From Leifsonia sp. TF02-11 (lineage in GTDB: Bacteria; Actinomycetota; Actinomycetes; Actinomycetales; Microbacteriaceae), in contig NZ_JAGEKP010000015.1 of assembly GCF_017565305.1 (NCBI RefSeq), forward strand, positions 62,001 through 126,000: a stretch of DNA of 64,000 nucleotides. Reading direction: 5' to 3'. A program made the position numbers and the translations under genes. Positions within the stretch are counted from its first letter, which is position 1. Every line of letters starts with the position of its first letter. Below, in pieces: positions 52,905-61,821 of this stretch. The notes under the pieces are model-generated. The model was given only the letters and a program-made list of their open reading frames with translations, had not been told where the DNA came from and made no database searches.

Positions 52905-52976
52905 ATGTCACGCCTTAGGAGCACGAAATGTCACACACCCACGCTGTCCGAGGACGGCGCCTTCGAAACGTCCTGA
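52905..52976 (+). other. Out-of-frame 23-codon leader ORF overlapping the GH66 start
   Basis: The block CCTTAGGAGCAC...ATGTCAC is duplicated (52889-52911 and 52913-52934), so there are two ribosome site/ATG pairs. The first ATG (52905) opens a 23-residue frame that ends at 52976, past the true start at 52928. It could lower GH66 translation or be a neutral duplication. Confidence 0.5.
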
Positions 52977-55537
52977 CAGGCAGCCTCGTTGCAGCCGCCA
53001 CCATTGCCTCCCTCCTCGTCGGGTCCGCCGCATACGCATCCGGGGGAACCCCCACTCTCACTAGCGCCTACGTCAACCAGGCCCGGTACGCGCCCGGCTC
53101 GTCCGTCACCGTGACAGCAGTCGTCGCCGAGACCAGTGGTGCCGGTTCCTGGTCTGGTCCTGTCGGCTTTACGGTGTCGCACCTCGGCAGCACCGTGGCC
53201 ACCGGGACAGCGACAGCGAATGTGGTAGCCAATGGAACCCAATCGGTCACCTGGAACACCACGGCCCCGAGCACGGATTTCACCGGATACCTGGTCACAG
53301 TAACTGCGGGAGCATCCACCACCCAGACCGCGATCGACGTGTCCAGTGACTGGAAGCACTTCCCCCGATTCGCCGCCCTCACCACGTATCCGTCCGGCAC
53401 CACCACGGCGCAAGCGCAAGCCGACGTCGATCAGCTGGTCCGCGAATATCACATCAACGCCTTCCAGTTCTACGACTGGATGTGGCGCCACGAGAACCCG
53501 ATCCAACGCAACGCCAACGGCACCCTCGCGTCGACCTGGACCGCCTGGAACGGCGACGTCATCTCGCCGATGACCGTCCAGAATTACATCTCCGCCGTCC
53601 ACAACGACGGCGCCGCGGCGATGCCGTACTCGATGTCGTATGCAGCCCTGCAGAACTACCAGAGTGTGTCGGGGGTGGACCCGAACTGGGCTCTGAAGTA
53701 CGCGTCCACCGGCCAGCCGTGGGCCTTCGAGATGAAGCCCAACCAACCCAACACGAACCTCTACATGTTCAACCCCGCGAACACCAGCTGGCAGAACTAC
53801 ATCACCGCCAAGTACGTCGACGAGGCGAACACGATGGGGTTCGACGGAGTGCATCTCGACCAGCTTGGCAACTGGGGCGCGATGACCGACACCTCGAACA
53901 ACCCCGTCGATCTCCCGTCGGGCCTCGCCTCACTCGTGGCCGCATCCCGAACCGCGCTCGGCACGGGCAAGGCGCTTGGGTTCAACGCTGTCGACGGATA
54001 CGGCGGCGACAACGTCGCCAGTGGAAAGCAGACCGACTACCTGTACAGCGAGCTCTGGGACAACCATGAGACCTATTCGGCGATGAAGACCTACCTCGAC
54101 ACGCAGAAGCAGGAGTCGGCAGGCATTCCCTCGGTCATCGCGGCCTACCCGAACACGAAGGATGACGCCGGCCCCACGTACGAAGCCGAGAACGCGAGCC
54201 TGAGCAGCGGACTCACCGTCAACTCCGACCACGCCGGCTACACCGGCACCGGGTTCGTCGCCAACTACGGCAACACCGGCGACACGGTCACGTTCACGAT
54301 CACCGCCCCCGAGACCCGCCGCTACAGCCTCGTCTTCCGGTACGCGAACGGCGCAGCGGGCGACGCCACACGCAGCGTCGCCGTCGACGGAACGACCCTG
54401 GGCAACGTCACCATGCCCACCGACAGCAACTGGAACAACTGGCACTACGACGCGGATATCGTCACGCCCACTCTCACAGCGGGCACGCATACGGTCACCA
54501 TCTCCGTCGGCAGCGGCAACACCGGATTCGTGAACCTCGACAATCTCGTCCTCGGGACCCTCGACACCAACTCCGTCGAACTCGAAGACGCCGCCATCGC
54601 CGCCTCCGGTGCAACGAACATCGGGATGGCGCAAGGCGACTCGATGCTGTCTGCGCCTTACTTCCCCGACCACGACAAGCAGATGACCAACGCACTGCGC
54701 GCGTGGGAGAAGAACTACTACGACTTCATCACCGCATACGAGAACCTTCTCTACGGCCCGGATGTGCACTCCGTCGACTCCGGGTCGCAGCTCCTCTCGA
54801 TCGCAGGCATAGCGACCTCCGGCGACGCTTCGGCGAACACTGTCTGGACCGACCTGAAGAAGACCTCCAGCGACGATGTCGTTCAGCTCGTCAACCTGCT
54901 CGGAAACGACAACACCTGGCGCGAAGCGGGTAAGGCCACGCCGCCTGCGCAGACGAACCTGGCGGTGAAGTACTACATCGGGCCGGATGAGACCCCGACG
55001 GCGGTGCATGTCGCCTCGCCGGACAGCAACAACGATGCCAGCACGAACCTGAGCTACACCATCGGCACCGATGGCAACGGCCGCTACATCAGCTTCACCG
55101 TGCCGAAGCTGAATGCCTGGGACATGATCTACATCGACCGCGGCTTCAACACGCCTAGCGGCAACCAATACGAGGCCGAGAACGCTGTGCTGACCAACGT
55201 CACCACCAACACCAACCACGCCGGCTACACCGGAAACGGATTCGTCGACAACTTCTATCAGACCAACAGCGGCGTGTCCTTCACCGTCAACGCAGCGACG
55301 AGTGGCAACTACCACCTCACGCTCCGGTACGGCAACGGTGGCTCCACGGCTACGCGAATCGTCGCCGTCGACGGCCAGCAGGTAGCCACGCCGACCTTCC
55401 CTGCGCAGGGCACCTGGGACTCCTGGACCACCCTGTCCGTACCGGTCACCCTCACACCGGGCCTCCATACGGTCGTCATCTGGTGCACCGGGGGAGTGGG
55501 AGCGATCAACCTCGACAACATCACGGTCGGACCCTGA
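52928..55537 (+). CDS. Secreted GH66 enzyme with two CBM35-like modules (CITase/dextranase)
   Basis: An 869-residue secreted protein. Signal peptide up to AAYASG (basic start, core SLVAAATIASLLVG). Ig-like domain (about 38-135), then the GH66 barrel: FPRFAALTTYPSG, NAFQFYDWMWRHE, nucleophile Asp in GFDGVHLDQLGNWG and acid/base Glu in YLYSELWDNHE. A CBM35 (YEAENASLSSGLTVNSDHAG) is inserted inside the catalytic domain at about 415-545, as in cycloisomaltooligosaccharide glucanotransferase; the second CBM35 (YEAENAVLTNVTTNTNHAGY) closes the protein. It therefore probably makes cyclic isomaltooligosaccharides from dextran; plain endo-dextranase is the alternative. ATG with TTAGGAG upstream. Confidence 0.88.
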   Translation: MSHTHAVRGRRLRNVLTGSLVAAATIASLLVGSAAYASGGTPTLTSAYVNQARYAPGSSVTVTAVVAETSGAGSWSGPVGFTVSHLGSTVATGTATANVVANGTQSVTWNTTAPSTDFTGYLVTVTAGASTTQTAIDVSSDWKHFPRFAALTTYPSGTTTAQAQADVDQLVREYHINAFQFYDWMWRHENPIQRNANGTLASTWTAWNGDVISPMTVQNYISAVHNDGAAAMPYSMSYAALQNYQSVSGVDPNWALKYASTGQPWAFEMKPNQPNTNLYMFNPANTSWQNYITAKYVDEANTMGFDGVHLDQLGNWGAMTDTSNNPVDLPSGLASLVAASRTALGTGKALGFNAVDGYGGDNVASGKQTDYLYSELWDNHETYSAMKTYLDTQKQESAGIPSVIAAYPNTKDDAGPTYEAENASLSSGLTVNSDHAGYTGTGFVANYGNTGDTVTFTITAPETRRYSLVFRYANGAAGDATRSVAVDGTTLGNVTMPTDSNWNNWHYDADIVTPTLTAGTHTVTISVGSGNTGFVNLDNLVLGTLDTNSVELEDAAIAASGATNIGMAQGDSMLSAPYFPDHDKQMTNALRAWEKNYYDFITAYENLLYGPDVHSVDSGSQLLSIAGIATSGDASANTVWTDLKKTSSDDVVQLVNLLGNDNTWREAGKATPPAQTNLAVKYYIGPDETPTAVHVASPDSNNDASTNLSYTIGTDGNGRYISFTVPKLNAWDMIYIDRGFNTPSGNQYEAENAVLTNVTTNTNHAGYTGNGFVDNFYQTNSGVSFTVNAATSGNYHLTLRYGNGGSTATRIVAVDGQQVATPTFPAQGTWDSWTTLSVPVTLTPGLHTVVIWCTGGVGAINLDNITVGP

Positions 55538-55549
55538 CTGCGAGTCCGT

Positions 55550-55582
55550 AGGCAGCCCGCGGTTTCGTCCGTGGGCTGCCTT
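55550..55582 (+). terminator. Terminator of the GH66 gene
   Basis: AGGCAGCCCGCGG, loop TTTCGT, CCGTGGGCTGCCT followed by T, 13 bp after the GH66 stop: a stable 13-bp stem with one G-T pair. Confidence 0.8.
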
Positions 55583-55654
55583 CCGGACGGGGCGCTGGAG
55601 CGCGAGAGCGCGCTTCAGCGCCCCTGCGCGTCAACGCTCCAGCGCGTCAGCGCG

Positions 55655-56818
55655 TCAGCGCCTTTCCGCTCCGGGATGCGTGCCGAGCACGTAGGTCTGG
55701 ATGGCGATGACGGCGGCTCCGCGGCACCATTCGAGGTTGTCGCCGGAGGTGGCGACGAGGTCGAGGCGCTTCGCCCGCGGGTCGCGGTCGGCTGCGATTC
55801 CCTGGTCGACGGCCTCGCGCGCGATCTCGAACAGGCGGACGCCTTCGCCGCCGAGGATGATGCGTTCGGGGACGGTGAGGTTGGCCATGGCGGCGAGGAG
55901 GCGGCCGAGGCCCCGGCCGGCATCGTCGACGACGCGGCGAGCGGCGGGCTCACCGGCCACGGCCAGGTCGAGCGCCTCGTCGTACCCGACCTCGCGTCCG
56001 AGCGCCGCGCTCACTTCGTGGGTGATGGCTCCTTGGGTGAGAACGCTGCGTGCACATCCTCGGTGGCCTGCGGGGCAGAGCGGGCCGAATGGGTCCAGTG
56101 GCCAGTGTCCGATGAGTCCGATGCCGGTGTCCTCGTCGGCGACGATGCCGTCGTGGATGACGAGGCCGTACCCGATGCCGACGCCGAGGGTGATGACGGC
56201 GAAACGGTCGAGCCCGCGCCCGTAGCCGAACCAGTGCTCGGCTTCGGTGAAGGCGACGACGTCGTTCTCGATGATCGTCGAGATGCCGGTGCGCGCCTCG
56301 ATCATGTCGACGAGCGGGACGCCCTCCCATTCGAGGAAGGCGGCACTCGCCACGGTGGAGTTGTGGGCGATGCGGCCGCCAAGGCCGACGCCGAGCGCGG
56401 TGACCCCCGGGACTGTGCCGGCAAGCCGGTCGGCGACCTGGGCGATCGCATCCGCCACCGACTCCGGGTCGCGCGAGCTGAAGGATGCGCGGTCGGCGCT
56501 GATCACGTTGGCGCGAAGATCGGTGGCGACGCCCTGGACGTCATCGGCCGTGAGCTTCATTCCGATGAAGTGGCGGGAGTCCGCCACGATGTCGAGCGGG
56601 CGGGATGGGCGACCGGTGCGACCCTCCGTGAGCTCGCCGGTCTCGACCAGCAGCCCGCTCTCGATGAGAGGAGCGCTCAGGCGCGTCAGCGATCCTGGGG
56701 AGAGATCGAGCCGACGTGCGATGTCGCTTCGTGAGAGGGGCCCATTGATCAGCACTTCGAGTGCGACCGAACGGGAGGCACCCGTCCCGGGTGTCCATGA
56801 GGGAGCGCTAATCGTCAC
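55655..56818 (-). CDS. ROK-family transcriptional repressor
   Basis: A 387-residue regulator from a GTG at 56818 (GAAAGGGG upstream). N-terminal winged HTH (VALEVLINGPLSRSDIARRL, LSPGSLTRLSAPLIESGLL) and a sugar-kinase-like ROK domain: GVTALGVGLGGRI, ITLGVGIGYGLVIHDGIV, and the Cys cluster GPLCPAGHRGCARSV that binds Zn in family members. It is divergent to the ABC importer and next to GH66; the shared operator-like sequence suggests it represses itself, the importer and the two secreted enzymes until an isomaltooligosaccharide-type inducer appears. Confidence 0.9.
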   Translation of the reverse strand: MTISAPSWTPGTGASRSVALEVLINGPLSRSDIARRLDLSPGSLTRLSAPLIESGLLVETGELTEGRTGRPSRPLDIVADSRHFIGMKLTADDVQGVATDLRANVISADRASFSSRDPESVADAIAQVADRLAGTVPGVTALGVGLGGRIAHNSTVASAAFLEWEGVPLVDMIEARTGISTIIENDVVAFTEAEHWFGYGRGLDRFAVITLGVGIGYGLVIHDGIVADEDTGIGLIGHWPLDPFGPLCPAGHRGCARSVLTQGAITHEVSAALGREVGYDEALDLAVAGEPAARRVVDDAGRGLGRLLAAMANLTVPERIILGGEGVRLFEIAREAVDQGIAADRDPRAKRLDLVATSGDNLEWCRGAAVIAIQTYVLGTHPGAERR

Positions 56819-56855
56819 GCCGACCCCTTTCTGTGTCCCCCCACTGTGGCATAGC

Positions 56856-56875
56856 CAGATTGTTTCGTCAATCAA
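56856..56875 (-). promoter_or_regulatory. Second copy of the ROK operator-like sequence
   Basis: Read on the minus strand: TTGATTGACGAAACAATCTG, matching 15 of 20 positions of the GH66-side core TTGATTGACAGAACTAACTG. It lies 38 bp before the ROK gene start, in the ROK/importer intergenic region. Confidence 0.65.
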
Positions 56876-56911
56876 CGAATGGGGTGGACGAACGTGGACA
56901 AAAACCCGAAG

Positions 56912-56940
56912 TTGACACCGACTTCTTTCTGCTCTAGAAA
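56912..56940 (+). promoter_or_regulatory. Promoter of the dextran-oligosaccharide importer operon
   Basis: TTGACA (56912-56917), 17-bp spacer, TAGAAA (56935-56940), 61 bp before the ATG of the binding protein. AGCGCT occurs twice (about 56955 and 56968) in the leader. Confidence 0.65.
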
Positions 56941-57001
56941 TAATTCACATGATGAGCGCTCGAGTTGAGCGCTCCGGTCACCCTCTGACAGGAGAACTGC
57001 A

Positions 57002-58291
57002 ATGAAGCGTTCCACCGCACTGGCCACGTCAGCAGCAATGGCCGCGGCCATCGCGCTGGTGGCGGCCGGCTGCTCATCCACCTCGGCCGGATCCTCGAGC
57101 GACGGCTCGTCCAGCAACCCCGTCACCCTAACCTTCTGGGGATCCTATGGAAACGGCGGCAACTCGACCCAGCAGGATGCACTGAACAAGACACTGATCC
57201 CCGCGTTCGAGAAGGCCAACCCCGGCATCAAGGTTGACTACGTCGACATTCCGTACGACAGCCTGCTCCAGAAGCTGACCACGAGCGCAGCCGGCGGCAC
57301 GCTGCCCGACCTGGTCCGGTCCGACATCGGCTGGGTGCCTCAGTTGGGCCAGCTCGGCGTTCTCACGCCGCTGTCCGACAGCATGAGCGACTTCGGCACC
57401 CTCTCGAAGGCGACCTACCCGGGTTCGCTCTCGACCAACAAGTACAACGGCAAGTACTACGGGCTTCCGCTCGACACCAACACCCGCGTGCTGATCACCT
57501 CGCAGAAGGCTCTGGCTGCAGCCGGGATGAGCACCCCGCCGGCGACCTTCGACGACCTAAAGCAGATGGCGGCGAAACTCAAGGGCACCGGAATGTCCGT
57601 CTTCGCCGACGGGGGGCTGGGCGGCTGGAACATCTACCCGTGGATCTGGTCGAACGGCGGCAGCATCACGAACTCCAGCCTGACCAAGGCCACCGGCTAC
57701 CTGAACGGCGACAAGTCGGTGGCGGCCATCCAGATGCTCGTCGATCTGTATAAGGAGGGACAAATCCCGAACCTCATCACAGGCAACCAGGGTGCGACCT
57801 CCACGTCGGACGGCCTGCCGACCGGCAAGTACGCGACCATCCTCGATGGCCCGTGGATGAAGGGCATCTGGGGCGGACAGTACAAGGACTTCCAGCCGAT
57901 CTACGCACCGGTGCCCCACGGTGACGGACCGTCGACCAGCGTCGTGGGCGGCGAGGACATCGTGCTCACCGCATCCTCGAAGCACCAGACCGCGGCCGAG
58001 AAGTTCATCCGGTTTACGCAGTCCGAGTCGTTCCAGATCGACATGGCGAAGACAGGTCAGATGACGGTGATTCCGGCATACGCGTCAAAGCAGGCCGCCA
58101 TCGATCCGTATTACACGATGTACGCGGACCAGCTGAAGACGGCGAAAGCGCGCCTGGCGATCCCGCAGGGGGCGAAGGTCGACAGCATCCTCAACACCGC
58201 GCTGACCCCGGCATTCACGGGATCCACCAGCGTCAAGGATGCGCTCACCACGGCGGCCCAGCAGATCGACCCGCTGCTGACCGGCAAGTGA
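57002..58291 (+). CDS. ABC sugar-binding lipoprotein (dextran-oligosaccharide importer)
   Basis: A 429-residue family 1 solute-binding protein. Signal peptide with lipobox (VAAGC). VTLTFWGSYGNGGNSTQQDA starts the first lobe; YATILDGPWMKGIWGGQYKD is the conserved central block. ACAGGAGAA precedes the ATG. First gene of an operon with two permeases, a cytoplasmic GH66 and GH13; the ligand is probably isomaltooligosaccharides or their cyclic forms. No ATPase gene in the operon (shared MsiK likely). Confidence 0.9.
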   Translation: MKRSTALATSAAMAAAIALVAAGCSSTSAGSSSDGSSSNPVTLTFWGSYGNGGNSTQQDALNKTLIPAFEKANPGIKVDYVDIPYDSLLQKLTTSAAGGTLPDLVRSDIGWVPQLGQLGVLTPLSDSMSDFGTLSKATYPGSLSTNKYNGKYYGLPLDTNTRVLITSQKALAAAGMSTPPATFDDLKQMAAKLKGTGMSVFADGGLGGWNIYPWIWSNGGSITNSSLTKATGYLNGDKSVAAIQMLVDLYKEGQIPNLITGNQGATSTSDGLPTGKYATILDGPWMKGIWGGQYKDFQPIYAPVPHGDGPSTSVVGGEDIVLTASSKHQTAAEKFIRFTQSESFQIDMAKTGQMTVIPAYASKQAAIDPYYTMYADQLKTAKARLAIPQGAKVDSILNTALTPAFTGSTSVKDALTTAAQQIDPLLTGK

Positions 58292-58295
58292 CCTC

Positions 58296-59318
58296 GTGAG
58301 CACCACCAGAGTAGACACCGCGGGCGCGGCGGGGAGCACCCCCGCCGCGCCGCGGCCCTCCACCGCTCCCGGCCGCCACTCGGCACCGCCAGCGCCGCAA
58401 TCGCCGCGACCGCGGCGGCCGATGACGGCCGGCCGCGTGCTGAGGCGCGCGACGCCCTACCTCTTCATCGCCCCCGGTTTTCTCCTCTTCGCCGCGCTGA
58501 TCCTCTTCCCCATCGCTCAGGCCGTGCAGATGAGCTTCTACGACTGGAAGATCGTGGCCGGGGCGGTAAGCCAGTTCATCGGCCTGGACAACTACATCCG
58601 GGCGTTCTCGGACGGGCATTTCTGGCTGAGCCTCGCGAACAGCGGCATCTACATGCTCTTCACAGTGCCGCCGCAGATCGTCATCGGCTTGTTCATCGCT
58701 CTTCTGCTCAAGCAGAAGAGCCCGACCCAGCCGGTGTTCCGGGTGCTCTTCTATCTGCCTGTCATCACGAGCTGGGTCGTGGTGTCGTTGCTCTTCAAGT
58801 ACCTCTTCGCCGACGGCGGCCTCATCAACTTCACGCTGCACGACTTTCTGCACCTGATGAACTCCGACGTCTCCTGGCTTTCCGGCCGATGGACGGCCCT
58901 GGTCGCGATCTGCGCGCTGGGCGTCTGGAAAGGCGTTGGCTGGTCGATGATGATTTTCCTCGCCGCGCTGCAGGGAGTGCCCCGCGCGCTCGAGGAGGCT
59001 GCGATGATGGACGGCGCCGGCCGCTGGCAACGCTTCCGTACCGTCACCGTCCCGGCCATCTGGCCCACGCTCCTGTTCGTCACGGTGATGCTCGTGATCG
59101 GCGGCTTCAACGTCTTCACGTCGGTGCTCCTGATGACCGGCGGTGGACCAGGCGGCGCGACCGATGTCGTCCTCACCTACATGTACAGCCAGGCGTTCAA
59201 GTTCCTCGACTTCGGCTACGGTTCCGCTCTCGCCGTGATTCTGTCCGTGATCGTCTTCGTGCTCGCCATCGTCCAGCTGCGCGTGTTCCGTGACCGCAGC
59301 GGAGAGGATCTCGCATGA
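58296..59318 (+). CDS. ABC sugar permease, MalF type
   Basis: A 340-residue CUT1 permease from GTG 58296, 4 bp after the previous stop. A Pro/Ala-rich cytoplasmic tail (about 45 residues) precedes six membrane helices (ATPYLFIAPGFLLFAALILF first). EAA loop ALEEAAMMDGAGRWQRFRTV near residue 230. Overlaps the next permease by 4 bp. Confidence 0.9.
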   Translation: MSTTRVDTAGAAGSTPAAPRPSTAPGRHSAPPAPQSPRPRRPMTAGRVLRRATPYLFIAPGFLLFAALILFPIAQAVQMSFYDWKIVAGAVSQFIGLDNYIRAFSDGHFWLSLANSGIYMLFTVPPQIVIGLFIALLLKQKSPTQPVFRVLFYLPVITSWVVVSLLFKYLFADGGLINFTLHDFLHLMNSDVSWLSGRWTALVAICALGVWKGVGWSMMIFLAALQGVPRALEEAAMMDGAGRWQRFRTVTVPAIWPTLLFVTVMLVIGGFNVFTSVLLMTGGGPGGATDVVLTYMYSQAFKFLDFGYGSALAVILSVIVFVLAIVQLRVFRDRSGEDLA

Positions 59319-60205
59319 CCGCCACCGCCGCCGCTGCAGCAGCCGGGCCCCCAGCAGGCAGGCGGCTCGGCGCCCGCCGAGCCCGGTCCCTCGGCACCGC
59401 CGCTCGCATCGCCATCCTGATCGTCGGGGCGGTAGTCATGGTCACGCCGTTCCTCTACATGCTCTCCACCAGCTTCAAGAGCCAGGCGTACGTGCTGACG
59501 GTTCCGCCGCAGTTCATCCCGAACCCGGCGACCACGGCGAATTACACCCAGGCGTTGACGACGCAGGACTTCGGACTCTACTTCGTGAACTCCGTCATCG
59601 TGGCGGTCATCTCCACGGCCCTGTCGCTGCTGATCAGTTCGATGATGGCCTACGGGTTCGCCCGGTTCCGGTTTCCCGGACGCGAATGGATGTTCCGCAT
59701 CCTGTTGCTCGGGCTGGTCGTGCCGGCGATGATGCTGATCATCCCGCAGTTCGTCATCGCGAAGTTCTTCGGCCTGATCGACTCGCTCGGCGGCCTGATC
59801 GTCTTCTACGTCGCCGGGTCGCTCGCGCTCAACACCTTCCTGCTGCGCGGATTCTTCGCCTCCATCCCCGACGAGCTCGACCAGGCGATGCAGGTGGACG
59901 GCGCGAATGCGTGGACGAGGTATTGGCGTCTAGCGATCCCTCTGGCCAAGCCCGCCCTGGCGACGGCGACCATCTTCACGTTCCTCGCCTGCTGGGACGA
60001 GTTCGCCTGGGCCCTCACCATCATCAACACGCCGCAGCACCGCACGCTGCCGATCGCCATCGCGCTGTTCCAGGGCGAGAACGCGACCCAGTGGGGCCTC
60101 GTCTTCGCCGCATCCATCATCGCGATCGTCCCGGTGATCGTCGTCTTCCTGGTGTTCCAGCGGTACTTCGTGCAGGGCCTGACCTCGGGGGCGGTGAAGG
60201 GATGA
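59315..60205 (+). CDS. ABC sugar permease, MalG type
   Basis: A 296-residue CUT1 permease starting in an ATGA overlap. First helix IAILIVGAVVMVTPFLYMLS; EAA loop LDQAMQVDGANAWTRYWRLA near residue 188, where the usual EAA is QAM. Overlaps the cytoplasmic GH66 gene by 4 bp. Confidence 0.9.
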   Translation: MTATAAAAAAGPPAGRRLGARRARSLGTAARIAILIVGAVVMVTPFLYMLSTSFKSQAYVLTVPPQFIPNPATTANYTQALTTQDFGLYFVNSVIVAVISTALSLLISSMMAYGFARFRFPGREWMFRILLLGLVVPAMMLIIPQFVIAKFFGLIDSLGGLIVFYVAGSLALNTFLLRGFFASIPDELDQAMQVDGANAWTRYWRLAIPLAKPALATATIFTFLACWDEFAWALTIINTPQHRTLPIAIALFQGENATQWGLVFAASIIAIVPVIVVFLVFQRYFVQGLTSGAVKG

Positions 60206-61821
60206 GCGAGACGATCGTGCGCACCGAGTTGCTGCCGGAGCGCTCCTCGTTCAAGGCGGGCGAGGATGTCCGCGTGGAACTGTGCGGAGCTTCCAGCCCG
60301 GGCACGCTGACGCTGTGGCACCTGGGCGTCGAGGCGGGGAGCTGGGAGACCGAGGGCGCCGGCTATCTCTCGCTCGGCTCGCTCGCTCCCGGCGGGTACG
60401 GGGTCGAGTGGACGGATGGCGCATCCATCACGAGAACCGCGGTCGAAGTGACCGAAGACCCAGGCGCGCGTATCCGCTACGGCTTCACCGTGGACTACTC
60501 GCCCGGGCGGGATCCACGGGGGCTCGCCGACACTGTCCGCCGCCTCCACCTCACCGACGTGCAGTTCTACGACTGGGCCTATCGCCACGCCGAGCTGCTC
60601 GGCGGTGGCGAGGAGTACGAGGATGCGCTCGGCCAGCCCGTCGCCCTGGGGACCGTCCGCCGCCTCGCCGACGCCGTGCGCGCGGCCGGAGCTCGCGCGC
60701 TCGGCTATGCCGCCGTTTACGCCGTCGGCCCGCAGGAGTGGGACCAGTGGAAGGACTGGGCGCTCCTCGACGCCACGGGCTCGCCGTACGCCCTCGGCGA
60801 CTTCCTGTTCATCGTCGATCCGGCGGCCGTGTCGTGGCTTTCGCACTTCCGTGAGGAGCTCGCGGCTTCGATCGCGACGGTCGGTTTCGACGGATTCCAC
60901 CTCGATCAGTACGGCTACCCTAAGCACGCTCGTCGCGCGGACGGCCTGGTGGTCGACGTCGGCAGCTCGTTCGAGGCGCTGATCGCCGGGGTGCGCGACC
61001 GCCTCCCGGAGGCGCACCTTGTCTTCAACAACGTGAACGACTTCCCGACGTGGGTGACCGGCGCAAGCCCGCAAGACGCCGTGTATGTGGAGGTGTGGGA
61101 CCCGCACGTGACCCTCGGCGCTCTGGCGGCGGTCGCCACACGCGCCCGCGCGGCCGGTGAGGGCAAACCGGTCGCCATCGCCGCCTACCAGCATGTCTAC
61201 GACTCCGTTCCAGCGGATGCGGCCGACAGGGCGACCGCGTTCACGATGGCGACACTGTTCTCCCATGGGGCCACCCAGCTCCTCGCCGGCGAGGCCGACC
61301 GCATCCTGGTGGACCCCTACTATGTCCGCAACCACACGGTGGAGCCCTCGACCGCTGAGCTACTCCGTCGCTGGTACGACTTCATGGTGGAGCACGACGA
61401 GCTGCTGTTCGACCCCCGCATCGTCGATGTCACCGGTTCCTACGCGGGGCCGTACAACGACGACATCGACGTCTCGTATGCAGCAACGCCGGTCTCGGGC
61501 GAGCCCGTAGCCGGAGCGGTCTGGCGACGTGTCACGAGCACCCCTCGCGGGCTCGTGGTGCAGTTGATCAACCTCGCCGGCCAGCCGGACACCCTCTGGG
61601 ACGGACCCAAGGAAGCGCCGGTCGCCATCGGCGAGGGTGTCTTGCGCATCCGGAGCGTGGCCGGTTCATCGCCCCGCGTCCGCGTCGCCGACCCGGATCT
61701 CTCCCCGCGGCTCGTCGAGGTTCCCGTCGCAGCCGGCACCACCCACGCGACGGTCACCCTGCCGGTCCCCGGCACCTGGCAGCTCGTGCTCATCGATCTC
61801 GATCCGAACGGAATGGAATGA
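60202..61821 (+). CDS. Cytoplasmic GH66-family hydrolase
   Basis: A 539-residue protein from the ATG overlapping the permease stop. It has an N-terminal Ig-like domain and a GH66 barrel: VQFYDWAYRHAELL, nucleophile Asp in GFDGFHLDQYG, acid/base Glu in YVEVWDPH. Unlike its secreted relative it has no signal peptide and no CBM35. It sits between importer and GH13 genes, so it probably opens imported cyclic isomaltooligosaccharides or cuts long linear ones inside the cell. Confidence 0.85.
   Translation: MSETIVRTELLPERSSFKAGEDVRVELCGASSPGTLTLWHLGVEAGSWETEGAGYLSLGSLAPGGYGVEWTDGASITRTAVEVTEDPGARIRYGFTVDYSPGRDPRGLADTVRRLHLTDVQFYDWAYRHAELLGGGEEYEDALGQPVALGTVRRLADAVRAAGARALGYAAVYAVGPQEWDQWKDWALLDATGSPYALGDFLFIVDPAAVSWLSHFREELAASIATVGFDGFHLDQYGYPKHARRADGLVVDVGSSFEALIAGVRDRLPEAHLVFNNVNDFPTWVTGASPQDAVYVEVWDPHVTLGALAAVATRARAAGEGKPVAIAAYQHVYDSVPADAADRATAFTMATLFSHGATQLLAGEADRILVDPYYVRNHTVEPSTAELLRRWYDFMVEHDELLFDPRIVDVTGSYAGPYNDDIDVSYAATPVSGEPVAGAVWRRVTSTPRGLVVQLINLAGQPDTLWDGPKEAPVAIGEGVLRIRSVAGSSPRVRVADPDLSPRLVEVPVAAGTTHATVTLPVPGTWQLVLIDLDPNGME

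Noticed and set aside
53930-55468. 512-codon minus ORF opposite the GH66 gene
   Set aside because: Composition of a shadow frame (V/R/G/D-rich), no motif; GH66 catalytic and CBM35 motifs are on the plus strand.
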